A stretch of 39,712 nt of DNA from Bacteroidota bacterium. Lineage in GTDB: Bacteria > Bacteroidota > Bacteroidia > Bacteroidales > CAIWKO01. Each line of letters starts with the position of its first letter. Position 1 is the first letter of the stretch. The notes beneath the pieces were generated by a model. It was given only the letters and a program-made list of their open reading frames with translations, was not told where the DNA came from and searched no databases. Position numbers and translations under genes: made by a program. Positions 7,468 through 17,287 of this stretch are shown in pieces. The DNA lies in NCBI GenBank assembly GCA_037133915.1, contig JBAXND010000040.1, positions 1 through 39,712 of the forward strand, written 5' to 3'.

Positions 7468-9930
7468 ATTATCTCCGTTATCGTCGGGCTGACGTTTCTG
7501 TTTGATTCCGCCATTAATTTTGTAAGTAACCCCCAGAAACAGCACTCTGCTGTCGCGACCGCTTACCATTGACTGGTTGAAATTATCGCCCGTTGTAACA
7601 ACAGAATACTTCTGTGATTTTAAAACGTCGCTCACGCGCGCACTCACTGTTATCCTGTTTTTCCACAAATCTTTTTTCACACCGATATCCATAAAGTAGA
7701 GTTCAGCTTGCTTTCCCTGAGTACCGGCCGGCATAAACCGACCACCCTGCCCGGTAACAGTAGTAACAGCCGAATTATAATTGAAGCTCACCTGAAGGTC
7801 GAACACTTTGAGCGCCATGCTTGAATTAATCTTTGCAGTCCAACTGTAAGTCGCGTCTTTAAAGGCATTGGTAAGTTGCGTTCCGCTGAATTTTTGTCCG
7901 AAAACACTGGCATTCGCATTGATTTTCCACCATTTGCCCACCTGCTGGCTCACGATTAATTCAAGTCCGTACGACTGTCCTTTATTCAGGTTCTGATACG
8001 TAGAATATGTAACGCCACCCGGTTCCAGTGTCATGATACGTGAAATGATATGGTCAATCTGACGATAAAAAACGGTTGTACTTAACGAAGTTTTCTTGAT
8101 ACTGATAAGATGTGCCAGTTCAAAAGAGTTAATATATTCGGGCTTCAGGTAAGGGTTTCCTGCCGAAATATTCAAAGGGTCAGAGTTATTTATGAAGGGG
8201 TTGAGCGAACGCCAGGACGGTCTATTTACCCTACGGCTGTAACTGAGTTGTAAGGCATTCTCTTCCGTAAATTCATATTTAAGATGAATGGTTGGAAAAA
8301 AGTTAAAATAGCTATTCGTAAATTTCTGCCCTGATGTTTTCTGATTCGAAATAGTTGTAGCATATTCAGCCCTCACACCTGCTTGATATTTGAAGTTTGC
8401 AATGCTGTTGGAATAAATCAGGTAGGCGGCATGTATTTGCTCATTATACACAAAATTATTACTCGTATTGGTATCCTTAATCCAGTCGGGTGCTCCACCG
8501 GCTTTGTTCTCCTGAAGATAATCAAGGTCAGAATTTTTATAGCTGTATTTATATCCGGTTTCCATACGACCACCGGCCCAGAGTGGCATAAAATAATCGG
8601 CCTGTCCGATGATAGAAGTATTCAGTGATTTTGTAATAGAATTTTGCAAATCGGGTTCAACACTTATTGGAGTATAGTCAAGGTGGTACGGCTCATAGGC
8701 CATCAGGCTGGTATTGTCACCGGGATTCTGCTCAAAGGAAATGTTTGATGTGAATTCCTGATTCTTTTTTTTGAACGTTTTCTTATAATTGATTTCTCCT
8801 TCCGGCCCTCCACCACTATTGGTTCCATGTGTTTGTCTTACATAATAACTGGTCGGGAAATCCAGATAATTCAGCGCAGCATAATGCGTTGTTTCATTTG
8901 TGGTGAATTTTCTGATTCCATATTCTCCGGTAATCGTCAGCGTATTTTTATCATTAATAAAAAAATCGGCGCCGGCTTTAAAATTATTGAATTGCCCAAG
9001 CCTTCCTGAGTTCTGGTGTTGGTCAAGAAAAGAGGATGTATCGTTGTAGGTACTTTCACGGTTTTGGTCAGTATAACCTTTCATAGAGAAATATCTGAAA
9101 TCATAATTGGCGAAAATATTCACTTTCTTCTGTCTGAAATTCAGGTTTACCGATCCTGTATATTTATCACCGGTGCCGGCATTAAGAGAAACCATACCGT
9201 TGTATCCGGCTTCTTTCGGCTTCTTCATCACAATATTAATAATGCCCGACATGCCATCGGGGTCGTAACGTGCCGAAGGATTGGTAACAATCTCCACTTT
9301 GTCTATCATACCTGCGGGAATCTGATCCAAATCGGTAAATGTGGATGGCCGGCCGTCAACAAGAATCGTAACGTTTGATGATCCGCGCAAACTCACCGTT
9401 CCCTCCACATCAACAGAAACAGAAGGTATTTTTTGCATGATATCAATTGCGGTACCTCCGGCCGAAACCATGTCCTTATCAACATTAATAACCTTTTTAT
9501 CGAGGTTATATTCCATTTGCTGCTTTTCGCCATTAATAGCAACTTCCGAGAGATTTGCAACGGTTGGTTCAAGATGTATAACGCCCAAATCGCGTTCAAG
9601 TGTATCAGGTTTGATACGGATACCACGGATAGTCTGAATTTTAAAACCGATAAAATTTACTTTGGCAAAGATGTTCCCAAACGGGACTTTTTCAATTCTA
9701 AACTTTCCTTTATTATCAGAAACAGCACCGGTAATCATCGCAGAATCTTTTGTTCTGTAAAGAACAATATTCGCATATTCAATGGGTTTCCCGGACTGTT
9801 TATCTGTCACCGTCCCGAAAACAACGCCTTTGGGTACACCGCCCTGCTGCCCGCCTTTTCCCTGTGTCTGTTGCCCGAATAATATTCCATTACCCAGCAA
9901 TATCAATACAATTGCTATTTTTTTAATCAT
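7456..9930 (-). CDS. TonB-dependent-receptor-like outer membrane beta-barrel protein
   Basis: An 824-residue protein. A signal peptide ends near GILFGQ (about residue 20). A carboxypeptidase-regulatory-like beta-sandwich follows (about 34-115, GVVFGTVTDKQSGKPIEYAN). A plug domain (about 140-235) contains VSLRGSSNVTILVDGRPS and NPSARYDPDGMSGIINIV. The rest is a beta-barrel with alternating aromatic strands, of the outer-membrane beta-barrel family-3 type that Bacteroidota carry in many copies. The substrate is unknown. It is the last gene after the sigma/anti-sigma/CpxP-like cluster, 123 bp downstream of the Cys-rich protein gene. Membership in that regulon is inferred only from position. Confidence 0.88.
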   Translation of the reverse strand: MIKKIAIVLILLGNGILFGQQTQGKGGQQGGVPKGVVFGTVTDKQSGKPIEYANIVLYRTKDSAMITGAVSDNKGKFRIEKVPFGNIFAKVNFIGFKIQTIRGIRIKPDTLERDLGVIHLEPTVANLSEVAINGEKQQMEYNLDKKVINVDKDMVSAGGTAIDIMQKIPSVSVDVEGTVSLRGSSNVTILVDGRPSTFTDLDQIPAGMIDKVEIVTNPSARYDPDGMSGIINIVMKKPKEAGYNGMVSLNAGTGDKYTGSVNLNFRQKKVNIFANYDFRYFSMKGYTDQNRESTYNDTSSFLDQHQNSGRLGQFNNFKAGADFFINDKNTLTITGEYGIRKFTTNETTHYAALNYLDFPTSYYVRQTHGTNSGGGPEGEINYKKTFKKKNQEFTSNISFEQNPGDNTSLMAYEPYHLDYTPISVEPDLQNSITKSLNTSIIGQADYFMPLWAGGRMETGYKYSYKNSDLDYLQENKAGGAPDWIKDTNTSNNFVYNEQIHAAYLIYSNSIANFKYQAGVRAEYATTISNQKTSGQKFTNSYFNFFPTIHLKYEFTEENALQLSYSRRVNRPSWRSLNPFINNSDPLNISAGNPYLKPEYINSFELAHLISIKKTSLSTTVFYRQIDHIISRIMTLEPGGVTYSTYQNLNKGQSYGLELIVSQQVGKWWKINANASVFGQKFSGTQLTNAFKDATYSWTAKINSSMALKVFDLQVSFNYNSAVTTVTGQGGRFMPAGTQGKQAELYFMDIGVKKDLWKNRITVSARVSDVLKSQKYSVVTTGDNFNQSMVSGRDSRVLFLGVTYKINGGIKQKRQPDDNGDNSDY

Positions 9931-10000
9931 GAGACCTGTTTCCCTGGTTTATAGAATCAATTAACGGTGATGCAACGGCAATAATCACACGTCGCTGCAT

Positions 10001-10025
10001 GAATACCGGCAATGAAGCGGTATTC
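10001..10025. other. Intercistronic hairpin upstream of the outer-membrane protein gene
   Basis: GAATACCG at 10001-10008 pairs perfectly with CGGTATTC at 10018-10025 around a 9-base loop. There is no T-run on either side. It could be an RNA-processing or stability element between the Cys-rich protein gene and the beta-barrel gene, which start and end within 123 bp of each other. Confidence 0.4.
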
Positions 10026-10053
10026 TTGCAGTTTTGCGCGACAAGTTATCGGA

Positions 10054-10761
10054 TTATTTTTTAGGTTCTTCTGTTTGTTCCTGATGGTGACAGCATTTTT
10101 TATCCATGTCTTTATTTCCACCTTTGCATCCGTCGCCGGTTCCCGTTCCACATTTTCCACCACCCTGACCTTTGCCGCATTTTTCGCCATCCTTGCATCC
10201 TTTGCCGTCACCTTTACAGCCTTTGCCTTCGCCCTGTCCGCATTTCTGGCCACCGTCCTCATCATCTTTAATAATGATTACTTTTTCCTCTTTGCGTTCT
10301 TCCTGACAGCATTTTGATGCGTGCATATCATAATACACTTTCTGTTCATCAGTAAGCAGTGCTCTTACACCCATTTCAAAAGCAACTTTCTTCTTTGCCA
10401 TATCAGCTTTCAGAAGGAACAGTTCATCAATGGTTTTACCTGCTTCATTCACATCAGCCTTATCGCCCGTTGTAACGGTTACAAGATGCGCTTTCTTTTC
10501 GTTTATCTGATTATTCAGTGCATTGCAATCTTTCATAAGGTTAAGATGCAGCTTGTATATTCCATCTAACTGATCTTTGGTGAGGTCGGGGATAAAATCG
10601 AATTTATCCATGCCGCAGCGCTGTCCATCACCGCCTTTGCAACCGGCGCCATCTCCACCTTTTTTGCAATGCTGAGCATACGTATTATTAACACTGAAAG
10701 CCGTTGTAAGCATCAGTACAAACATTAAGGCCATGCCTTTCTTTAAAAGAGTCGTTTTCAT
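10054..10761 (-). CDS. Secreted Cys/Gly/Lys-rich CpxP/Spy-like protein
   Basis: A 235-residue protein with a signal peptide ending near NNTYAQ (residue 30). The central helical part carries two LTxxQ motifs, LTKDQ and LTDEQ, which mark the CpxP/Spy/ZraP superfamily of periplasmic stress and metal-responsive chaperones. This core is flanked by unusual low-complexity segments. A short N-terminal one has three Cys; a long C-terminal one from about residue 170 has eight Cys among Gly, Lys and Asp and ends with the paired sequence KKCCHH. About 14 Cys in all suggest metal binding or disulfide-rich surface chemistry. It lies between the membrane-tethered sensor gene and the outer-membrane protein gene. 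Function in metal resistance is an inference from family and context. Confidence 0.8.
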   Translation of the reverse strand: MKTTLLKKGMALMFVLMLTTAFSVNNTYAQHCKKGGDGAGCKGGDGQRCGMDKFDFIPDLTKDQLDGIYKLHLNLMKDCNALNNQINEKKAHLVTVTTGDKADVNEAGKTIDELFLLKADMAKKKVAFEMGVRALLTDEQKVYYDMHASKCCQEERKEEKVIIIKDDEDGGQKCGQGEGKGCKGDGKGCKDGEKCGKGQGGGKCGTGTGDGCKGGNKDMDKKCCHHQEQTEEPKK

Positions 10762-10848
10762 TGAATTTGGTTTAAGTTTTTGTAATTGTTATTTGGTAAT
10801 AGTTTTGAAATGCTGCTCAAATATTAGCAGGCATCTGATTAATCAGAA

Positions 10849-11406
10849 CTAGTATGTGCTTTTTTCTTTGCTCTTGCAACCTTCCGGTTCATTTTCCATA
10901 CGACAATGATGTTGTCCTTTTCCTTTATCTCGACAATCCATTTTATCATCACAGCAGAAAATATTGCCAAATATTTCTGCAAGTTTTTTTTGCTGTTCGG
11001 GTGTACATATTTTTTTAAGTTCAAGATAATGTCTGGTATTCGCTTTTCTTATAGAAGCGTACAAAACACCGATTTTGTCGGCAATAGTGTCGAGTTTCAG
11101 GGTGTCAACTGTTTCAGAGATTACGCCGTCAGCAAGCAGTTTTTTCTCTTGTTTAATCTGTGCAACAAAAGCGTGAACCTTGTCCATGTGTGCTTTTTTT
11201 AAAACTGCAAATTGCTCTGACTGCATTTTGTCAAAACCGAGTTCATGCACCATAAAGCTGTCGGGGCCCGGTTGTTGCGGCCTGTGCTCCGAAAAATCTT
11301 TTTTGAAATAAATATGGTACGCAAAAACACTGATGGCGCCGATATTTACAATTATAAGGATTCCAACAATCCACCCGATAATGTTTTTTCTGCTGAAATA
11401 ATTCAT
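10849..11406 (-). CDS. Membrane-tethered CpxP/CnrX-like periplasmic metal sensor
   Basis: A 185-residue protein with one N-terminal transmembrane helix (about 9-31) and a helical periplasmic domain. It contains EQFAVLKKAHMDKV and a second LTxxQ-like motif, CTPEQQKKLAEIF. The C-terminus is Cys/His-rich (FCCDD, then MDC, then GQHHC, then EGC), suited to metal coordination. In CnrX/ZraP-type systems such a sensor controls an anti-sigma/sigma pair. Here its gene starts 9 bp after the anti-sigma gene, supporting the same role. Cognate metal or stress signal is not visible from sequence. Confidence 0.8.
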   Translation of the reverse strand: MNYFSRKNIIGWIVGILIIVNIGAISVFAYHIYFKKDFSEHRPQQPGPDSFMVHELGFDKMQSEQFAVLKKAHMDKVHAFVAQIKQEKKLLADGVISETVDTLKLDTIADKIGVLYASIRKANTRHYLELKKICTPEQQKKLAEIFGNIFCCDDKMDCRDKGKGQHHCRMENEPEGCKSKEKSTY

Positions 11407-11415
11407 GATTACAGG

Positions 11416-11880
11416 TTATTTGTTTAAGTAATAAGTGTCCACTTCATCGGTACCGTTGTCTTTCACTTGATACTGCGAAGCCAGCTCATTAATAGTTGAA
11501 GTACGCATATCAACCACTGATTTTGATGCTTCCGATTCTTTTATATTATTCAATAAATGCACCCCCAGAAATATGGCGATTGTTATGGATGCCGCTGCAA
11601 GCAAGGGCTGAATGTATTTTATTGCAATTCTGTAGTTTTCTTTCCGACCGGATACGGAGGCGCGTACTTCTATTTTCTCCAAAATATTTTCGTAAAAAGT
11701 ATCCGAATCGGGCATGCTGCGCTTTGTGGTCTGCACTGCTAATGCAGATGAAACTGTATTGTACAGTTGACGGCATGCTCCGCATGAATCAATATGAGCT
11801 TTTACCTGCTGCAATTCCTTTCCGGGAAGGCTGCCGTCGGCAATAAAAATCATGTTTTGTTTTACAGTTTTGCAGTCCAT
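11416..11880 (-). CDS. Zinc-finger (zf-HC2) transmembrane anti-sigma factor
   Basis: A 154-residue protein. The N-terminal anti-sigma zinc-binding domain has His29, Cys33 and Cys36 in AHIDSCGAC, with Cys3 as a possible fourth ligand. A transmembrane helix lies at about 85-107 (IQPLLAAASITIAIFLGVHL). The extracytoplasmic tail is only about 45 residues. It probably holds the upstream ECF sigma factor inactive at the inner membrane until the periplasmic sensor signals. The gene lies 55 bp downstream of the sigma gene and 9 bp upstream of the sensor gene, in one operon. Confidence 0.87.
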   Translation of the reverse strand: MDCKTVKQNMIFIADGSLPGKELQQVKAHIDSCGACRQLYNTVSSALAVQTTKRSMPDSDTFYENILEKIEVRASVSGRKENYRIAIKYIQPLLAAASITIAIFLGVHLLNNIKESEASKSVVDMRTSTINELASQYQVKDNGTDEVDTYYLNK

Positions 11881-11935
11881 GGTGGTATGAGATGTTGGTT
11901 AGACAACAAAAAATCAAAAAACTTGCGCACTGCGC

Positions 11936-12505
11936 TCATTTTTTTTCAAAATAATCAGCCAATTTTTTCTGCAACTTCAGCTTTGCGCGGTGTATCAATG
12001 ATTCCACCGAGCTTACCGATACGTCCATAATTTCAGCGATATCGCGGTAAGACAGCTCATCATACTTATTGAGTGTAAATGCAATTCGTTGGTTTTCGGG
12101 TAATGAATCAATGGCCTTTTCGAGTATCAGAGACATTTCGTTTGAGTCAACTTCCGATATTTCCGGCTCCGAAGCTGCGGTTATAACAGATTCTAATCGT
12201 TCGAGCGGTTTATTATCAAATGACTGAATGAATGAAGATTTTTTTTTCTTCTTTATAAAATTCAATGATTTATTTACTGCAATGCGATAAAGCCAGGTTG
12301 CAAGCTTTGATTCATGGCGAAATCGTGCAGCGGAGGCATGCACTTCTATAAAAACTTCCTGAGCAAGGTCGCGGGCATCTTCACGGTTCAATACAAAGCC
12401 ATAGCATGTGGAATACACCTTATCACGGTATTGGTCTACCAGAAGGCGAAAAGATGCTTCATCTCCCGCTATAATACCGTTTATGAGCGCCCTGTCGTCC
12501 AACAA
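11936..12505 (-). CDS. ECF RNA polymerase sigma factor
   Basis: A 189-residue sigma-70 family protein. Region 2 is at about 20-90 (LVDQYRDKVYSTCYGFVLNR, then DLAQEVFIEV, then ATWLYRIAVNKSLNFIKKKK). Region 4 is at about 130-185 (LPENQRIAFTLNKYDELSYR, then SVSSVESLIHRAKLKL). The start appears to be TTG at 12505 or 12502: no ATG fits the frame upstream before the DUF3467 stop, and family N-termini align here. The weak start may keep levels low. It begins 8 bp after DUF3467, so it may be read from the rpoBC operon as well as from its own promoter. Confidence 0.88.
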   Translation of the reverse strand: MLDDRALINGIIAGDEASFRLLVDQYRDKVYSTCYGFVLNREDARDLAQEVFIEVHASAARFRHESKLATWLYRIAVNKSLNFIKKKKKSSFIQSFDNKPLERLESVITAASEPEISEVDSNEMSLILEKAIDSLPENQRIAFTLNKYDELSYRDIAEIMDVSVSSVESLIHRAKLKLQKKLADYFEKK

Positions 12506-12513
12506 TGATGACT

Positions 12514-12828
12514 TTATGCCTGAGCCGTAGGTCCGCCAAAATTAAAAGGCGTAAGATCCATAGGGTTGGATTCCTTGATGGGTCCGAAATTCTGTTCAAA
12601 CTTTGCGATATTCTCGCCCAGAGCGTTCAACAGCCTTTTTGCGTGCTGAGGTGTAAGAATAATGCGTGATTTTACTTTGGCTTTAGGGCTGCCCGGCATT
12701 ATTTTCACAAAGTCTATGATGAATTCCGAATGCGAATGAGTAATGATGGCGAGGTTTGAATAGGTGCCTTCGGCCATTTCTTCACTAAGTTCGATGTTGA
12801 TTTGGTGTTCGTTTTTATTATCTGTCAT
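12514..12828 (-). CDS. DUF3467 family protein
   Basis: A 104-residue protein matching the small DUF3467 family (INIELSEEMAEGTYSNLAII, then HSEFIIDFVKIMPG, then SRIILTPQHAKRLLNALGENI). The function is not known. In Bacteroidota this gene is often found after rpoC, as here; the recollection is from general knowledge. It starts 64 bp after the rpoC stop with a terminator in between, and its end is 8 bp before the ECF sigma factor start. No signal peptide or membrane segment is present, so it is cytoplasmic. Confidence 0.85.
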   Translation of the reverse strand: MTDNKNEHQINIELSEEMAEGTYSNLAIITHSHSEFIIDFVKIMPGSPKAKVKSRIILTPQHAKRLLNALGENIAKFEQNFGPIKESNPMDLTPFNFGGPTAQA

Positions 12829-12851
12829 GCCTTTTAAATTTTATTTTATTA

Positions 12852-12880
12852 AAAAAAAGGCTCTGCAGGTGCAGAGCCTT
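12852..12880 (-). terminator. Terminator after rpoC
   Basis: GGCTCTGCA and TGCAGAGCC (12859-12878) form a 9-bp inverted repeat with a tight loop. On the minus strand it is followed by at least seven Ts. It lies between rpoC and DUF3467. Because DUF3467 and the sigma gene have no obvious separate promoter here, it may act as a partial terminator that lowers their expression. Confidence 0.85.
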
Positions 12881-12892
12881 TAACTATTTGCA

Positions 12893-15800
12893 TCAGCCGG
12901 CGTCGATGTGTATATCTTCCCTCTCTTTGGAGGCAACCAGCTTTTCGAATTCTTCCTTACTTCCAACAATAATCTTGTCGTAATCCCGGAGTCCGGTACC
13001 GGCAGGAATAAGATGTCCTACGAGTACATTTTCCTTCAGTCCGAGTAAGCTGTCAGATTTTGCTGCAACAGAAGCGTCGGTAAGAACCTTGGTAGTTTCC
13101 TGGAACGATGCCGCTGATAACCAGCTTCTGGTCTGCAGAGAAGCTCTGGTGATACCCTGAAGTATCTGGCGACCGGTAGCGGGTTTTGCGTCACGTGATT
13201 CAATCGGTGTTTTATCGCGGCGTTTCAGTACGGAGTTTTCATCCCTGAGTTTACGGGCAGCAATAATCTGTCCCGGACGGTAATGTGTTGCATCACCCGG
13301 GTCAACGACTACTTTTTTCCCATAAATCCAGTCGTTTTCTTCCTGGAAGTCAAGTTTATTCACCACTTCACCTTCAAGGAAACGTGTATCGCCCTGGTCT
13401 TCCACTTCCACTTTACGCATCATTTGGCGAACCACTACTTCAAAGTGTTTATCATTAATTTTCACACCCTGTAAGCGGTACACTTCCTGAATTTCGTTCA
13501 CAATATATTCCTGAACCTGTGTGGGTCCTTTAATAGCGAGAATATCGGCCGGTGTGGTAGCACCATCTGAAAGTGCCGTACCTGCCTTGATATAGTCATT
13601 TTCCTGTGCAAGAATCTGTTTGGTGGTAGATATCAGGTAATGTTTCTCTTCGCCGGTTTTGGAAGTAATAATGATTTCCCTGTTACCGCGTTTGAGTTTT
13701 TTACCAAACGAAACCACACCATCAATTTCAGAAACAACAGCGGGATCAGAAGGATTACGTGCTTCGAAAAGTTCGGTCACCCTCGGCAAACCTCCGGTGA
13801 TGTCACCGGCTTTACCTACAGCTCTCGGAATCTTACACAGCACGTCGCCTGCTTTGATTTTCATACCTTCTTCAACAACGATGTGAGCTCCAACCGGGAT
13901 ATCATATGATTTAACGATTTCCTTGGTTTTCTCATTCACAATCTTGATGGAAGGATTCTTTGCTTTATGACGGGTTTCAATAATAACCTTGTCGTGATAA
14001 CCGGTTTGCTCATCTGATTCTTCACGGAAAGTCACGCCTTCAACAATATCTTCAAAAACAACTTTTCCCTGAATTTCAGAAAGAATCACCGCATTGTACG
14101 GATCCCAGTCGCAAATCAAACTGTCTTTCTTAAGTTCGTCGCCATTCTTGTAATAGAAGTTGGCGCCATAAGGCAGATTATGTGATGTAAGAACAATTTT
14201 TGTGTTCTTGTCAATAATTTTCATTTCAGCCGAACGGCCAATGATAACCTGATATTTTTTGCCTTCTTCGTTTTCGTAATCTACAGAACGGAGTTCATCG
14301 ATTTCAAGAATACCGGCATATTTAGCTTCAATTTTGGAGGCTGAGCCGATATTAACACCGGCAACACCACCAACGTGGAATGTACGAAGAGTAAGCTGTG
14401 TACCGGGCTCGCCGATTGACTGTGCTGCAATAACACCAACAGCCTCACCTTTCTCAACCATACGGCCACTGGCCAAACTACGTCCATAGCATTTAGCACA
14501 AACGCCGTGTTTGGATTCGCAGGTTAGTACCGACCTTATTTCAACTGATTCAATCGGCGAATCTTCGATAACGCGGCATGATTCTTCTTTCAGTTCTTCG
14601 CCTGCAGCAATAATCAATTCGCCGCTTTGCGGATGATAAACATCGTGCAACGTGACCCTGCCGAGTAAACGGTCATACAGTGTTTCCACTTCTTCTTCGT
14701 TCTTTTTAAGGGCTGTAACAGTGAGTCCTCTAAGAGTTCCGCAGTCGGGTTCAGAGATAATCACATCCTGGGTAACATCAACCAGACGACGTGTAAGATA
14801 ACCGGCATCAGCTGTTTTAAGAGCGGTATCGGCCAAACCCTTACGAGCACCGTGCGTAGAGATAAAGTACTCAAGTACCGAAAGTCCTTCGCGGAAGTTA
14901 GAAAGAATTGGGTTTTCAATAATCTCACCACCGGTGGCACCTGATTTCTGTGGTTTTGCCATCAGACCCCTCATCCCGCAGAGCTGACGAATCTGCTCTT
15001 TAGAACCACGGGCGCCTGAATCAAGCATCATGAATACAGGATTGAATCCCTGACGGTCATCAGCCAGCTGTTTCATAACGGCCTGTGTAAGCCTTGAGTT
15101 TGTATGTGTCCAAACGTCGATAATCTGATTGTAACGTTCGTTATTGGTGATAAAGCCCATATTATAGTTACCCATAATCTCATCCACTTCTTCGTTGGCT
15201 TTCTTAATGAGTTCAGCCTTGAGCGGAGAAACAATAAGGTCGCCGAGGTTAAATGAGAGGCCGCCGCGGAATGCCATAACAAATCCAAGTTCTTTGATAT
15301 CATCAAGGAACTGTGCTGTACGGGCGGTTCCGGTAAGTTTCAAAATATCACCGATAATGTCGCGAAGGGCTTTTTTAGTCAGCAGCTGATTCAGATAGCC
15401 ATATTGACGCGGTACAACCTGATTGAACAGTACGCGACCAACGGTGGTTTCAATCAGTTTATCAGAATATTCACCATTCTCACGAACTTCAGCATGAACA
15501 TAAATGTAAGCATGCAGGTCCAGTTTGCCTTCGTTGTAAGCAATAATAACTTCTGAAGGACCATAGAATTTATAGCCTTCGCCCCTGATGGTATGTTCGG
15601 GAATTCCCCTGCGGCCTTTGGTCATATAATACAGACCAAGTACCATGTCCTGCGACGGAACCGTAATAGGCGCACCGTTTGCAGGATTCAGGATATTGTG
15701 TGATGCAAGCATCAGAATCTGAGCTTCAAGAATGGCAGCATTGCCAAGGGGTACGTGAACAGCCATCTGGTCACCGTCAAAGTCGGCATTGAAAGCCGTA

Positions 15801-17203
15801 CATACGAGCGGATGCAACTGAATCGCTTTTCCTTCGATGAGTTTAGGCTGAAAAGCCTGAATACCCAGGCGGTGAAGTGTCGGGGCGCGGTTAAGCATGA
15901 CCGGGTGCCCTTTGAGTACGTTTTCAAGAATATCCCAAACAACGGGATCCTTGCGGTCAACAATTTTCTTGGCTGATTTTACCGTTTTCACGATACCGCG
16001 CTCAAGCATTTTACGTATGATGAACGGTTTGAAAAGCTCTGATGCCATTTCTTTCGGCAAACCGCATTCATTCAATTTCAGTTCAGGACCAACCACAATA
16101 ACCGAACGGCCTGAGTAGTCAACACGTTTACCGAGCAAATTCTGACGGAAACGTCCTTGTTTGCCTTTCAGACTGTCGCTGAGTGATTTCAACGGACGGT
16201 TTGATTCAGTTTTTACCGCATTCACTTTCCTTGAATTATCAAAGAGTGAGTCAACGGCTTCCTGAAGCATACGTTTTTCGTTTCGCAGAATAACGTCCGG
16301 AGCTTTGATTTCAATAAGCCTTTTGAGCCTGTTGTTGCGGATAATAACGCGGCGATACAGGTCGTTCAAGTCGGATGTTGCAAAACGGCCACCATCGAGA
16401 GGAACGAGCGGACGCAGTTCGGGCGGTATAACCGGAACTACTTTCACTATCATCCATTCGGGTTTGTTATCGATGCGCTGATTTGCGTCGCGGAAAGCTT
16501 CAACAACCTGTAATCTTTTCAACGCTTCGGCTTTACGCTGTTGCGAAGTTTCTTTACTTGCTTTGTCGCGAAGCGTATATGAAAGTTCGTCAAGATTGAG
16601 TCTTGAAAGCAAATCATACACGGCGTCGGCACCCATTTTTGCAATAAACTTATTGGGGTCGGTATCGTCAAGATACTGGTTATCTTTTGGCAGATTTTCC
16701 AGAATCTCAAAATATTCTTCTTCAGTCAGGAAATCGAGGTATTTAACGCCATCAGCTTCTTTAACGCCCGGATTGATAACAACGTAACGCTCGTAATAAA
16801 TGATGGTTTCAAGTTTCTTTGTCTGAAGACCGATCAGTGCGCCTATTTTATTGGGCAGTGACCTGAAAAACCATATATGTGCAACGGGTATGGTAAGCTG
16901 AATGTGCCCCATACGCTCGCGTCTAACTTTCTTTTCGGTAACTTCAACACCGCAGCGATCGCATACGATGCCTTTATAACGTATCCTTTTGTACTTCCCG
17001 CAATGGCATTCCCAGTCCTTAACAGGACCAAAAATACGTTCGCAGAACAAACCGTCCCTTTCGGGTTTATATGTTCTGTAGTTGATGGTCTCGGGTTTCA
17101 GTACTTCACCGCTCGAACGCTCGAGAATTACTTCGGGTGAAGCAAGGCTTATTGTTATCTTAGAAAAATTACCTTTTGTTGTGGTGTCTTTTCTGAAAGC
17201 CAT
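12893..17203 (-). CDS. rpoC: DNA-directed RNA polymerase subunit beta-prime
   Basis: A 1436-residue catalytic subunit of RNA polymerase. The N-terminal zinc site [20 protein letters not shown] lies near residue 65. The Mg-binding catalytic loop NADFDGDQM is near 470. The second zinc site, [15 protein letters not shown], and the trigger-loop region [20 protein letters not shown] come later. Length is usual for Bacteroidota. It follows rpoB by 84 bp with a hairpin in the gap. The ATG start is supported by the family N-terminus (MAFRKD). Confidence 0.99.
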   Translation of the reverse strand: MAFRKDTTTKGNFSKITISLASPEVILERSSGEVLKPETINYRTYKPERDGLFCERIFGPVKDWECHCGKYKRIRYKGIVCDRCGVEVTEKKVRRERMGHIQLTIPVAHIWFFRSLPNKIGALIGLQTKKLETIIYYERYVVINPGVKEADGVKYLDFLTEEEYFEILENLPKDNQYLDDTDPNKFIAKMGADAVYDLLSRLNLDELSYTLRDKASKETSQQRKAEALKRLQVVEAFRDANQRIDNKPEWMIVKVVPVIPPELRPLVPLDGGRFATSDLNDLYRRVIIRNNRLKRLIEIKAPDVILRNEKRMLQEAVDSLFDNSRKVNAVKTESNRPLKSLSDSLKGKQGRFRQNLLGKRVDYSGRSVIVVGPELKLNECGLPKEMASELFKPFIIRKMLERGIVKTVKSAKKIVDRKDPVVWDILENVLKGHPVMLNRAPTLHRLGIQAFQPKLIEGKAIQLHPLVCTAFNADFDGDQMAVHVPLGNAAILEAQILMLASHNILNPANGAPITVPSQDMVLGLYYMTKGRRGIPEHTIRGEGYKFYGPSEVIIAYNEGKLDLHAYIYVHAEVRENGEYSDKLIETTVGRVLFNQVVPRQYGYLNQLLTKKALRDIIGDILKLTGTARTAQFLDDIKELGFVMAFRGGLSFNLGDLIVSPLKAELIKKANEEVDEIMGNYNMGFITNNERYNQIIDVWTHTNSRLTQAVMKQLADDRQGFNPVFMMLDSGARGSKEQIRQLCGMRGLMAKPQKSGATGGEIIENPILSNFREGLSVLEYFISTHGARKGLADTALKTADAGYLTRRLVDVTQDVIISEPDCGTLRGLTVTALKKNEEEVETLYDRLLGRVTLHDVYHPQSGELIIAAGEELKEESCRVIEDSPIESVEIRSVLTCESKHGVCAKCYGRSLASGRMVEKGEAVGVIAAQSIGEPGTQLTLRTFHVGGVAGVNIGSASKIEAKYAGILEIDELRSVDYENEEGKKYQVIIGRSAEMKIIDKNTKIVLTSHNLPYGANFYYKNGDELKKDSLICDWDPYNAVILSEIQGKVVFEDIVEGVTFREESDEQTGYHDKVIIETRHKAKNPSIKIVNEKTKEIVKSYDIPVGAHIVVEEGMKIKAGDVLCKIPRAVGKAGDITGGLPRVTELFEARNPSDPAVVSEIDGVVSFGKKLKRGNREIIITSKTGEEKHYLISTTKQILAQENDYIKAGTALSDGATTPADILAIKGPTQVQEYIVNEIQEVYRLQGVKINDKHFEVVVRQMMRKVEVEDQGDTRFLEGEVVNKLDFQEENDWIYGKKVVVDPGDATHYRPGQIIAARKLRDENSVLKRRDKTPIESRDAKPATGRQILQGITRASLQTRSWLSAASFQETTKVLTDASVAAKSDSLLGLKENVLVGHLIPAGTGLRDYDKIIVGSKEEFEKLVASKEREDIHIDAG

Positions 17204-17242
17204 AATGTTTATTGATTATGCTGAATTATTTTTTTGAAGAGT

Positions 17243-17268
17243 ACCGGCAGCAATAAACTGCTGCCGGT
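17243..17268. other. rpoB-rpoC intercistronic hairpin
   Basis: A perfect 10-bp stem, ACCGGCAGCA (17243-17252) with TGCTGCCGGT (17259-17268), has a 6-base loop. On the minus strand it is not followed by a T-run, so it is more likely an RNA-processing or stability element than a terminator. Confidence 0.7.
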
Positions 17269-17287
17269 CTCCCATTAATTCTCAAAA

